The position numbers and the translations under genes are program-made. Below, one piece after another: positions 34,681 to 45,028 of a DNA stretch of 64,000 nt. Source of the stretch: Sisyra terminalis (lineage: Eukaryota > Arthropoda > Insecta > Neuroptera > Sisyridae). The notes beneath the pieces were generated by a model. It was given only the letters and a program-made list of their open reading frames with translations. It did not search any database and was not told the origin of the DNA. The DNA lies in the NCBI GenBank assembly GCA_958496175.1, contig OY292275.1, positions 27,629,001 through 27,693,000 on the forward strand, given 5' to 3'. Position 1 is the stretch's first letter, and each line of letters opens with the position of its first letter.

Positions 34681-35582
34681 TTTTTTATTTGTAAAATGCT
34701 TTTTTCGCCGATTTACGGCTGTTTCATTTGAGGATGATTGTTTACTACACTGTGCGGCTAAGAATAAAATATTAAGGTTTTAATTTTTAAAATCCTAGCA
34801 CAACTGTTAAACTGTTTATCTAATATATAAAATTCTCGTGTCACGGGGTGCGTAGTTAAACTCCTCCGAAACGGCTCGACCGATTTTCATAAAATTTTCT
34901 ATGTATATTCGGTAGGCATGAGAATCGGACAACATCTATTTTCCATCCCCCTAAATGGTAAGGGTGGTCCACCCTTAATAATTTTTTTTTTATTTTTTGG
35001 ATAAAATTTTTTGTTTTTATTTTTTTATGATACATCAAACAAAAATACATACAACCCTAAATTTTCACCCCTCTATGATCACCCCTTATTTTTTTATTAA
35101 TTAAAAACTTTAATATTTTTGCCTAGATTTTTATTTTGTCATGACTTAGAATAACAAAAAATCATATTACTCTTAATTTTCACCCTTCTACGATCAACCC
35201 CTATTTTAACGAAATATTAACGAAAAAAGTAACAGTAGTAGTAAAAAAATAGTTATTTTAATAAAGCTTAAAGTAAATACGTTTTAAAAACCGTGCATAC
35301 ATAAAATCGTGTAATTATATATCTCCTCTGCCAGATGAAATTTTAAAATTCAGTGTATTCCTTATAAGAAGTAGGCATGTGAAAAGATTTTTTTTTGGAA
35401 AATTCCTACCCTAAAAGAGTGAATTGGAGTGATTAAGTTTCTTTGAGAAAATGTAGAGTTAATCAACAATCGAAATTTTGAATTTACTAAGTGTAATTAA
35501 TAAATAAAGAATAAATTTATAATAAGTTTCTGTTTTTGTTATATAATTTTAACTACAGCATTTTAAATAACGTAATTTCACT

Positions 35583-35823
35583 TAATTAGTATGAAAGTTT
35601 AGATAGTAGGTACTTATACCAAATACCATAGAGGCGGTTTTTAATTTTTGTTTGTTTTTCAACAATCAAACTTTTTAAAATCTAATTTTTATGAACTAAT
35701 AATTGTGAACTGGAGCAATTATATACTCTGCTAAAAAGCATTATGGAAGCAATTTTTTGTCATATAACAACAATTGGTTTTCAAATTGTTCTAAATACCG
35801 AAGAAGAGTTAGCATAGAAGATA

Positions 35824-35861
<38 letters not shown>

Positions 35862-35972
35862 AGAAACTTTTTATAATCTCTTTTTTATGAACCAATGATT
35901 GCAACCTGGAGCAATTATATATTCTGCAGAAAAGCATTATGGAACCAATTTTTTGTCATATTTCATTATCAT

Positions 35973-36028
<56 letters not shown>

Positions 36029-36252
36029 AAAATTGGTTCCATAATGCTTTTCTGCAGAATATATAATTGCTCCAGGTTGCAATCATTGGTTCATAAAAAA
36101 GAGATTATAAAAAGTTTCTTTGTTAAGAAACAAATAAAAATTAAAAAAAACCGCCTCTATGGTATTTGGCATAAGTTCCCCTACTACATAAACTTTCATA
36201 ATAATTAAGTGAAATGGCGTTATTTAAATTTCTGTTATCAAAATGATATAAC
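35583..36252. repeat. Foldback (inverted duplication) of Helitron-B sequence around a TA repeat
   Basis: The right arm (about 36025-36252) is the reverse complement of the left side, whose best match is 35870-35965. Both hold GCAATCATTGG and GCTTTTCTGCAGAATATATA in one or the other orientation. A more diverged second left-side copy lies at 35583-35775. The centre is (TA)n at about 35975-36020, with another TA tract at 35821-35865. A 89-codon ORF over the TA tract (Tyr-Ile repeats) is an artefact. Confidence 0.75.
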
Positions 36253-36829
36253 TACAATGCCCATTGTGTAAGCATAGGGAAACCGCCTTTACTCTCATTT
36301 TCCCCACCGCATTTCTAAACAACCATAACTAAAGCTGTGAATATACTGGGTTATGTTGAGCTGGTGGAAAAGTAAAATCGCCACAATTGGTCCCATCACC
36401 AGATCCGTTACGCTCATTAGATTATAGGCTAGGAAATGATTCTAAAAATTTCTGGACCAAAACTCAAAAATATAACAGTTGATTACAAACAACGTCGTTT
36501 GGGGCAACGCATATTGTGCTGGCTAAATTCATGTCCCCCTTCAAGGTAAAATTCCATAATAATTTTTGGATAACATAAAATTAATTTTTATTTTTCAAAT
36601 AATTTAAGAATATCTTAAACAAATGCAGACAAGAACAAATTTATCACTTACTGGAAGCGCTGTTACCTCTACTAGATATCCACTACTAGATCATCAAATC
36701 TTACAAATGTATTTTATGAGCAATACAGATACAGAAATTGATAGGCGTTGTATTCATAATCCGTAAACATAAACAATAAAACGAATCATTGTCCAAAAAT
36801 TACGGAGGTATCTGAAAATGCAGAAAATT

Positions 36830-37240
36830 GTAGTCGATTAAAGTCACACGACACGTCGTTCGGAAAACTGAGATATGTGGAATCAAAATGTCTTCTGCTT
36901 TGTATTTTCAATTCAATTTGTAACTTCGATAAGGTTGCGCATTAATTTTTTCACCGCAAGTCGGGTGTTGTGACCAAAACGTGGTTGATCTATATATTCC
37001 ACAACATAAGGATTACTGATCCAATTTTTAATTGGATTATGAGGCGGTAACCCGGAGAATTTCAGCGAATTTAAAATTCTATTCATAATTGAAAACATCA
37101 TCTTTATTAGTAACGCAATCAACCGAATTGCAGGTCTCTAATTCGCCAGTTTTCCTATTTTGAATCTGAACTATCTATTTCATTAATATCATTTTCGTTG
37201 ACAACGTTTTTTGGGGTCAATATAACACGTTCTCTCAACT
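36830..37240 (-). pseudogene. Helitron PIF1 helicase C-terminal fragment
   Basis: The minus-strand ORF 37122-36913 reads LKFSGLPPHNPIKNWIS, then YIDQPRFGHNTRLAVKKL. It corresponds to the GLPPH-L-LK-G and N-d---GL-NGTRL segment near the end of Helitron helicases. Frame-shifted text before it (TPKNV-like near 37200) and after it (FNRLQFSAF-like near 36850) extends the match. It sits inside Helitron A in the antisense direction, so it is not that element's ordinary coding sequence. Confidence 0.65.
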
Positions 37241-38015
37241 AAACATGATTTTTGTAATTTGTAACCAAGTTTGGGAACACCCTCTCGATGAGTTCGGTCT
37301 TTGATTTAGTAAAGTGAAATATGTCAATAGTTACTCTGCTATTTGGAGCGATGGTGAATTGAACTAATCATTAATCATCCAAATCAGTCCAATAATTTTT
37401 TAGCTAAAAAATTATCTAAATAACCTGACTTTATTTAGTATATTTAAGATATTTGATTTGACAAATCGTATGTCAATGTAATGGCAACGTGCTTCAATGA
37501 GGAGAATCAATCTGAGGGCAATGCATGCACCAAAATTCATAGCTTCTATAAATTAAATGAATTGTTGACATGCCATTGAAAAAACTAATTTTTGTTTTTT
37601 ATTAATAATTTTTACTCCCATTGTATAATATAATATTATTATATAATATTGTTCTAATTAAATATTGAACTTCATAATTGTATTCGTATTAGTTTGTTAT
37701 TAAAATTATAAATTAAGACTAGCTGAAATATTCGTTCATAAAAAACACTACGTTCAATTCCTGTTAGGCACTACGAAGTTTGCCGGGTCAGCTAGTAATA
37801 CTTATAAAAATTCAATTAAATCAGTTTAATGACATAAGCATACATGAAGCAAATACTGTCAAAACAAAAGCCATCGGTAATGGCAGTAAACAGAACGATT
37901 ATTAAGAAACATTTACGGAGGAACTTATTTTCTAGGTATTGCAGCTTTCCAATGTTTTGGTTTTCATTGCCTTGTTTTATTTTTATTATTAGATTTAGTT
38001 AAATAGTGCAACATA

Positions 38016-38254
38016 CCACAAAAATGCTGCATTGGCATATGTGGTGCAAAAGTAAATCTATCATCGTCCGCCATCTCAAGAATTGGGTAATAGTGTTTAT
38101 ACAAGACAAGAGTGGATTGAAGCCATTCGGAATTCAAAAATTAATTATATGAACTATCATGAATTCCAAATTTACTCCAACCACTTTGTTCGCCCTATAA
38201 ACAGTTAAGGAAGTAGGCTTGCGTATAATGATTTTCCAACTATTAATTTACCCG
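38016..38254 (+). pseudogene. THAP zinc-finger exon of P-like transposase, copy 2
   Basis: Same 239-bp exon as in copy 1. It keeps CCIGIC at the first half-site, but the second half-site reads Tyr-Ser-Asn-His, so the third ligand is lost. There are two frame disturbances (AAGTAAATCTATCATCG around 38050; a TAA after AACAGT near 38208). The two copies therefore lost zinc binding by different substitutions. Confidence 0.7.
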
Positions 38255-40075
38255 GTAAGTAACTAAAATCTTAATTTATTTCAAACATCTTCTTAATGTT
38301 TATTACAACAATACGACTGCAAAATTTATTTTCCTTTCATTGCGTTAAAGAAAATTAAAAAAAAGATTAATATGAGAAAAATGATTACGGTATTACGGAA
38401 AGTACATTCTCGACAAATGCTCAACGAAATATATAAACTAAAAATTGAAATAACGCAAGATCGTTGCAAATATTAACTTAAGTTTTAAACATCTCACTGA
38501 ATATCGCCGTTACTGAACTATCGGTATTATAATTCGACATGGATTATATTTATTTTGTATACCAACGACTACAACCTCCTTTTAATCAAAACGTACAGTA
38601 ATCAAGAAATAAAAAACTATTTTGATTGAAGCTGAAATGCCGCATTTAGTACTAATGCTTGAATGAATGTATTCCTCTTGTTGTAATTATTATGAATTTG
38701 TATACAATTTACAATCATCAAAATTATAGATTAACGTAAAAATTCAATGAAATTAATATTACTTTATTTCATATAAAAATTACGATTTTTCTTTTAATTT
38801 AATACAATGTTAACCGGGAAACTCAAGTTATGTTTCGTTTAATGGTTCAATATAAATGTTGATTGTTTGCTACCCTGTGCGGCTAGTCTTGGACCTAAGA
38901 AGCAGGGCATTTGCATGATATTGCATTAGTTAAATAAAAGTATTTCAAACCTAATATAAGATTCAAATTTCAGATCTTAATTACAACATAAGTCAACCGT
39001 CCCAACCAGGAATTGAGGAGGTCGAGGAAATACAAAATCTTCAAGAATTACAAACCGACAGCGACACCCAGTCTCAAACAGTACTCATAATTAATGATGA
39101 AGACCAGAAGGAAGTTGTACACGCATTGCGCCGAAAAATTAGAAAATTGAAACGGCAATTAGATAAGGAGGGGGAAAACAGTTTTGACGCTGTCGTTGGG
39201 AGGGCACATTGCTCGGATTTGCTAAAGGAAATTGTTAAGAACAAATTTCAAAAGAACATAAAGAATCAACTGTAAAGGAAGGGTTGCTGGTATTCGAATA
39301 ATTTCAAAAAAGCTATCCATGAGATTTGCCAGCATAATGCCCAGTAAAGCATACAATTTCTTATCGAAGGAAATAGAAATGCCCTCATAAGCCACCATTC
39401 AGCGTCAGATGCCGATTGTGGATCTTTAACCTGGAATTAATCATGCTATTTTTCAAAATTTAACTCTAATTTTAAATGGTGCTAATGATTAGAAGATAAA
39501 AAATTGTGAGCTTCTGTTTGATGAGATGAGTTTAGGGGTAGGTGTTCACTACAATAGTAAGGAGGATCATATCTTCGGCTTTGAAGATATTGGTTCCTGC
39601 AGATTTAAAAACTACACTGATCATGTTTTGTGCTTTATGATACGCGGCATTTCCATAACTACAAGCAACCGGTCGCATTTTATTTCATTGATAGCGTGAC
39701 CTGAGCGAACATCTTACAACAATGTATTGTAGAAGTTATTCTTGCCTCGCAAAATGCAGGCTTTTATGTACGAGCGACAATATGTGATCAAACACAAAAC
39801 AATTCGGCAGCCATACGAGCATTAACTATATTTTCAAATCAAAATAGGTTAGCCAATAATGAGGAGGTTGGGGAATCGTACACAATTAATGGGAAAGAGA
39901 TTCTCCACATTTTCGATCCTTCTCATTTATTGAAAGGTATTCGAAATAATATCTTGGAGATTTTTACTTAAACGATAAAACTGCCAAGTGGAGTCATATA
40001 GCTGCATTGTATAATATCACGAAATTTAACGACGATGGTTTCTCTCCACTGTCTAATAAATTAGGGCTAATAATT

Positions 40076-40123
40076 TTGGACGGACATGTTGTTCAGTTAA
40101 TACTGAACAACATGTCCGTCCAA
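40076..40123. repeat. Perfect 22-bp inverted repeat, 4-base loop
   Basis: The left arm 40076-40097 starts TTGGACGGACATG and the right arm 40102-40123 is its exact reverse complement, separated by TAAT. It lies inside the P transposase coding sequence just after LIILDGHVVQ-like text, where a hairpin has no coding role. This looks like a local inverted duplication from template switching or hairpin repair. Confidence 0.9.
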
Positions 40124-41341
40124 TAGTATGAAAAAATGAAAGTGAAGCTGTGCAAAGTTTTCAGTCAAACAGTAGCTAGCGTTATGAATGTGTTTGCAAA
40201 CCACACTTCCCTACTTCCAAGCGAAGCTAGAGAGACTGCAGAAATAATACTCTTTCTTGACACACTCTTTGATAGCGTCAAGAGCAACTGAACGCGAAAA
40301 AAAATATAAAACGGCCATAACGGACGAGCATAAAACGTTTTGGTCCAATTGCATAGTAAATTTGCAGCAAGCGAGTTTTAAGCACTCAGTATCAATCGAA
40401 AGATCCCAACCACCGTCTTTAAGAAACTGGAAGATAACACTAACTTCGTTCATCAAATTTTACGATAGTTTGAGGTTTGAGTACGGCTCAGAGGTTAAAA
40501 TTTACACAGAATTTAAATCAGGATTCCTTAGAAAATTTCTTCGATTGCATTCGAAGTTATGGCCGTCGAAATATAAATCCTACCTGCGAAAATTTCATCG
40601 CGTATTTCACGAAGATTCTATACGAAAATTTAATGTCGTGCAATTCTCTTGGATCTAACTGTTTACCCGACGAGAACCAATATTTGACATGCTTTGATTA
40701 ACTATTTCAAAACATGCCAAATATTGTATGTGATGACCAGAATGACAATATAAATTCAAACAATGAAAGAGAAATGCTACAAATTTACTAGTTAGACAAC
40801 AGAATTGGGCGAATCTTGTAGCGCGTATACAGCAAGTCAATTAGCGAAGTATATTCCAGGAGAAATAAAGTCAGTCGTGCATACATTGCAAAAGTTGTAT
40901 TCATTTAAGCACAGCCGTATTCAACACTTCCCACCTTTTATTGCTAGAGCAAAAAAGGATCCTGAAGCACCGTGTCTATGTTATCCCACCAACGATCTAA
41001 TTGCGGTATTTAATTTAATAAATTCAATAACTAATAATATGTTGAAACAAAATATAGAAAAAAGAAATTTAATGCAAGTTGTGCTTGAAAAAATTCGAAA
41101 TCATGTATCGTTCGACTATATTTGCACCGACCATAAAATCATTTTCGAAAATACGTTCATAACAAAATGTGTGCAGCTTCAAATTTCCACTTATTGCGCA
41201 AGAATCACCAACACATTGAAGGGTCGCGATCGAAGTGATATCGATCCATCAGATGTGCCATTAGTTAATGCTCAAGCCAAATTTGAAAGAAGAAGGAGAA
41301 GGGTGAGGAGAAAGTTTAGAGAATATATATATGACAATTGA

Positions 41342-42454
41342 TTTCAAGGGCTCATTTAAGAGGGGTGATTTCCTAGAAATTTGTTCAACTGTTTCCCATT
41401 AAATTATTTGTCTAATTTAACTTGGTTTAATAATTTAATTTTAATTTTTGTATAATTCACACAATACTTTTTTATCATCTACTAAGTATTTTTGCCACAT
41501 TTTCTTGTGGCAAGCAACTACAAGAGGACCGACGATATCAATTGTGAAATAATCTAAAAACCGCTTTTTAACTTTCTCCCACGAAAACGTATTCGATGCT
41601 TTGTTTCTTCAAACCATGTTAAGTTATCAACGGTTAAGTATGACATTAGTGCTCGAACCCAAATTTCTGTCGTTTAGATTTACTGACGTGTTTTCATTTA
41701 CTGAAATCCATGTTTATGTTAGTTGATTTCTGTTATTTGAGTTGAAGTATTTAATAATGGATCCTACTATAATTTTTTCCTACGTCTTTCCATCCGAAAC
41801 TGTTGATAGAGTTACTGCCTTAGTTGTCGTTTTGTTGTATTAATAATTTGGAGTGCTCCAAAATCTGGCTTTGATTTCATTCGGGTGTTTTTTTGTTTTC
41901 ATTGACTACGCCAAATATAAAGAGGCGTTTTAATTTAAGCGTTAATATGTTAAATTTTCACGATCATAAAAATCATAATATGTTATGTCATTTTTTCGTT
42001 GCTATGGCTTCCTAATACGGCATTCGTGACAAAAGTACCATGGCCAACCATGGTTTTGTTGGGTCGTTAAGATAAAGAAACTAATAAACATGCATCTGAT
42101 TTATAATGCGATATTCGCTTCATTGTTTTGTACCGACAATTGACGGTTGGAGTTAGGTCCTATGCTTCAATGTTAGTTAAGCGGAAGGAGAAAAAAAAGC
42201 AGATAAACAAAGCATTGAGAATTAATGAATAATTATGTATGTCACATGACTTAAATTATTCATTTATTTTATGATTACGACGTGTCAATTGTAAACAAAT
42301 TTCTTATAAGTTGTTTGTTATAAATAATTTGTTAAGAATGTTGGTTGGATCAAGTTTGTGGGCTTTATATATCTCATATTCTAGTAGGGTATTCATATAT
42401 GATCCCTTCATGCAAATAGTGGTTTAGAATTTTATATTATTATTTTATAAATTA
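41342..42454. other. Spacer after P copy 2
   Basis: AT-rich. On the minus strand near 41560-41490 the text TIDIVGPLVVACHKKMW resembles a short integrase-like phrase (D-I-V-G-P-L), too short to call. No terminal inverted repeat of the P element was recognised. Confidence 0.35.
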
Positions 42455-44117
42455 CTAGTAGTTGCCCGTTGCATTCGCAACTAAAGGTTTTATCTCAATA
42501 AAATGTTTAATATGAGATAATGTAGAGTTAATCAACAATCGAAATTTTAAATTTAATAATTAAAGTGTTGTTAATATAAAAAAAAAATATCTAAAATTAT
42601 ATTAAGAAATAATATATATGTAAGTGTTTTTCTTAATATCATTTTAATAACAACATTTTAATTAACGTCATTTCACTAAATTAGTATGAAAGTTTAATAC
42701 TTATGTAGTACTTATACCAAAAGATGCACTGCCATTCGATAAATGGTATGACTTTGGTTGTGCATGCTAAATCCAAACATTCTCCAGACCGCCTCTGGAG
42801 CACTTACGTACCTAGAGTCAACAAATTTTGCTGGTTCATCGTACTTCAAATTTCCATCTCTGATTTCGACCTTTGCACAATCATGACCTTTATACACGTA
42901 TTTAAACAAATATTTCACGCTCTGGATTGATGCACACACTACAACGTTTATGTGGCAATTGTACTTCAAGGACAAATATCTGTCGTATGGCACAACCCAG
43001 GAATTATCAAGTTCTTTCCCTTTATGAAGGAACGTTCCTTTTCTTCTCCGATATTTTGGGTAACCATCAACATTCTTGCATGTTGTTTCCCTTAAATCTT
43101 TAGGAAAATGTTTTCCGCATTTACCATTTTCCATACAAATGCAATTCGGATTCAATTGTCCACATGGCCCATGAACCATATTAGTTGTTACAATATCGTA
43201 AAGCCTTGAAAATTTATCTTTATCTGGCACCTCCGCACAGATTAAATTATCAATATCTTCTGTTCTAATTTTCGAATTAGGGTCTAGGATCTGAAGTACA
43301 TGTACATGGGGCAGACCCCTTTTCTGAAACTCAGTCACTTGTACTTTGCCAATGGTTTTGCCAAATAGCTGATGCTTTGACATGTTAGCAATGATGCTTT
43401 TAAATTTGAGATTAGAAACTCTCGCTACAATGTCAGGACGATGTTCAACACTCTGTCCGTTTAAATTTTCTTGGATTTCTCTCCATTTCGGATTGCAAGT
43501 AATTGTTGTGAAAACACATGGGGGTCCAATCTTTTCCACAATTGCCATGGCATCCTGGTATTTTTGATACATGTTTCTTGACTCCCTGGAAAAGAAGACG
43601 GTAATACCACCAATCTTCCGGGAACGGCATTTTCATTTTCAAGTCGTGAATGGATGTGATCCATTAAGCCAGAATATTTTTCAACTCTTAAGTTGCTCTG
43701 ATTCATTTTAATATATTGCAATCTATTGGCTTCCATGCGTACATAGAAATCGACCAAAGCTTGCTAAGTTAATTTTCCGCCATTAAGCAATGGATTAAAT
43801 GCATCTTTTACGGATAGTCTATAACTGTAGTATCCATTTGACTCGTTCGTTCACGTTTCCCTTTCGCGTGATTTTTATCCAGTGTCAAATGAGTTCCCCA
43901 AGTTTGTTCTGCTGTTGGAAAGAACATGGGGTATCGGGATTCGAGTTTAAAATGTTAATTTGTTTTAAGGAAAAGCTATTTGGCTGATTTCGTAGATATA
44001 TTAGCAAATCTCGCTCAAATGGAGGCTCGCCATCTGCATTTTCGAATACCACAGCTACTTCGTTTACTCTGGGTTTATTGTATCTTCTCGGGTCGCATTT
44101 TCGGCCGTTGTTGCCGA
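42455..44117 (-). pseudogene. Helitron Rep (HUH nuclease) region with family-B 3' end
   Basis: On the minus strand the 3' end is exact: a GTTGC-GAAT-GCAAC hairpin, then GGGCAACTACTAG, with CTAG at 42455-42458 and T next. About 265 bp of family-B tail precede it. From 44110 to 42712 the strand codes a Helitron N-terminal and Rep domain. An early part has NEVAVVFENADGEPPFERD, then the LRVEKYSGLMDHI block (43757-43461). The 286-codon ORF 43572-42712 has FTTITCNPKWREIQ, the HUH motif as GLPHVHVLQ, and CGKHFPKDLRE with Cys pairs. It ends YRMAVHLLV just before the tail. The Rep nicks and joins DNA in rolling-circle transposition. The Tyr pair and helicase are missing and there are two to three frameshifts. 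Confidence 0.8.
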
Positions 44118-45028
44118 TTTAGTTGCCCGTTACATTCGCAACTAAAGGATTTATCTCAATAAAATGTTTAATATGACATAATGTAGAGTTAATCAACAAT
44201 CGAAATTTTAAATTTAATAATCAAAGTGTTGTTAACATAAAAAAAAGTTATATTATCTAAAATTATATTAAAAAATATAAGTTTTTTTATATCATTTTAA
44301 ATAACGTCATTTCACTAAATTAGTATGAAAGTTTAATAATTATGTAGTACTTATAACAAATAGGCGATTTTAAATTTTGGTTCGTTTTTCAACAATCAAA
44401 CTTTTTAAAATCTATTTTTTTATGAACCAATAGTTGTGATCTGGAGTAAATATACATTCGGCTGAAAAGCATTAAGGTAGCAATTTTTTGCCATATATTT
44501 CACTCTCAATTCAAATATAAAATCTTCGATACTAACTTTTTTTCGGTATTTAGAACAATTAAAAACCAATTATTGTTATTGAAAATAAATAAAATATTCG
44601 AATTTACTTCCACAATTTCCATCTTTTTCCAACAATTTTGTATGTTGGTCCAATGTGCGAAATCGAATAGCTTTTTAGTCATGTTAATTAACATAAAGGT
44701 CATTATTTTTTTTCGTTTTACATTGTATTTTCAAATATAAGTGCACATTTGTGTCGATGAAATTTGGAAAGTGTTTTCCATATACGATGCAGATATATAA
44801 TAAGAAAAGGTTTTCGAAAATTTCTCCCTTAAAAACGGTAGCAAAGTTTATAAGGGATAACGTTTAATAAACAATCGAAATTTCAAATTTAATAATCAAT
44901 CAAAGTCTGTTAAAAGCGAAACGCTATTACTGCTTAATATAAAACAAAGTTGATTTATTATTAGAAACAAAAACTTATGGTCTGCTTAAAAATTTAAACT
45001 GTGATAAGTAGATATATCTGAAAAGGTT
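44118..45028 (-). repeat. Helitron family-B repeat copy, minus strand
   Basis: About 900 bp matching 5930-6860 in reverse orientation, including GTTGCGAATGTAACGGGCAA near the end. The CTAG terminus is missing, as the sequence fuses to Helitron Rep coding at about 44118. The other end stops at about 45028, where the gypsy element begins. Confidence 0.75.

Larger units (their letters stand above)
34819..37795 (+). mobile_element. Helitron, family A, complete ends, internally rearranged
   Basis: It starts TCTAATATATAAAATTCTCG at 34819 after an A, followed by TGTCACGG, GAAACGGCTCGACCGATTTT and a TGAGAATCGG block, the well-known 5' region of an insect Helitron family. It ends TTTGCCGGGTCAGCTAG at 37795, followed by T. 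The 2977 bp inside hold a decayed Rep N-terminal scrap on the plus strand (about 36625-36765, with YFMSNTDTEIDRRC) and a helicase C-terminal scrap on the minus strand (36913-37240). The two are in opposite orientation, plus a foldback of family-B sequence at 35.58-36.25 kb. No intact transposase, so it moved with help or was scrambled after insertion. Confidence 0.8.
37951..41341 (+). pseudogene. P-element-like (THAP9-type) transposase, copy 2, longer
   Basis: Near-identical to copy 1 through position 40017, then continues. THAP exon 38016-38254 (CCIGICGA keeps the Cys lost in copy 1; CSNH reads YSNH here) with GTAAGT donor at 38255. Exon 2 starts at 38974 with a coiled coil (VVHALRRKIRKLKRQLDKE). 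Catalytic LLFDEMSL lies near 39515. Later come QDSLENFFDCIRSYGRRN (ORF 40477-40701) and the 178-codon C-terminal ORF 40805-41341, ending in an Arg-rich stretch. Stops and frameshifts (for example TAA at 39270, TGA near 39700) prevent expression. Inverted terminal repeats were not identified. It has a 52-bp insertion (38861-38912) and a 22-bp-arm hairpin at 40076 that copy 1 lacks or does not reach. Confidence 0.85.

Noticed and set aside
35939..36208. 89-codon ORF with a long Tyr-Ile repeat
   Set aside because: It is the translation of a (TA)n tract at the centre of a foldback, not a protein.
41490..41560. Minus-strand phrase DIVGPLVVACHKKMW resembling retroviral-type integrase
   Set aside because: About 17 codons only, without zinc or catalytic motifs nearby; too short to call.
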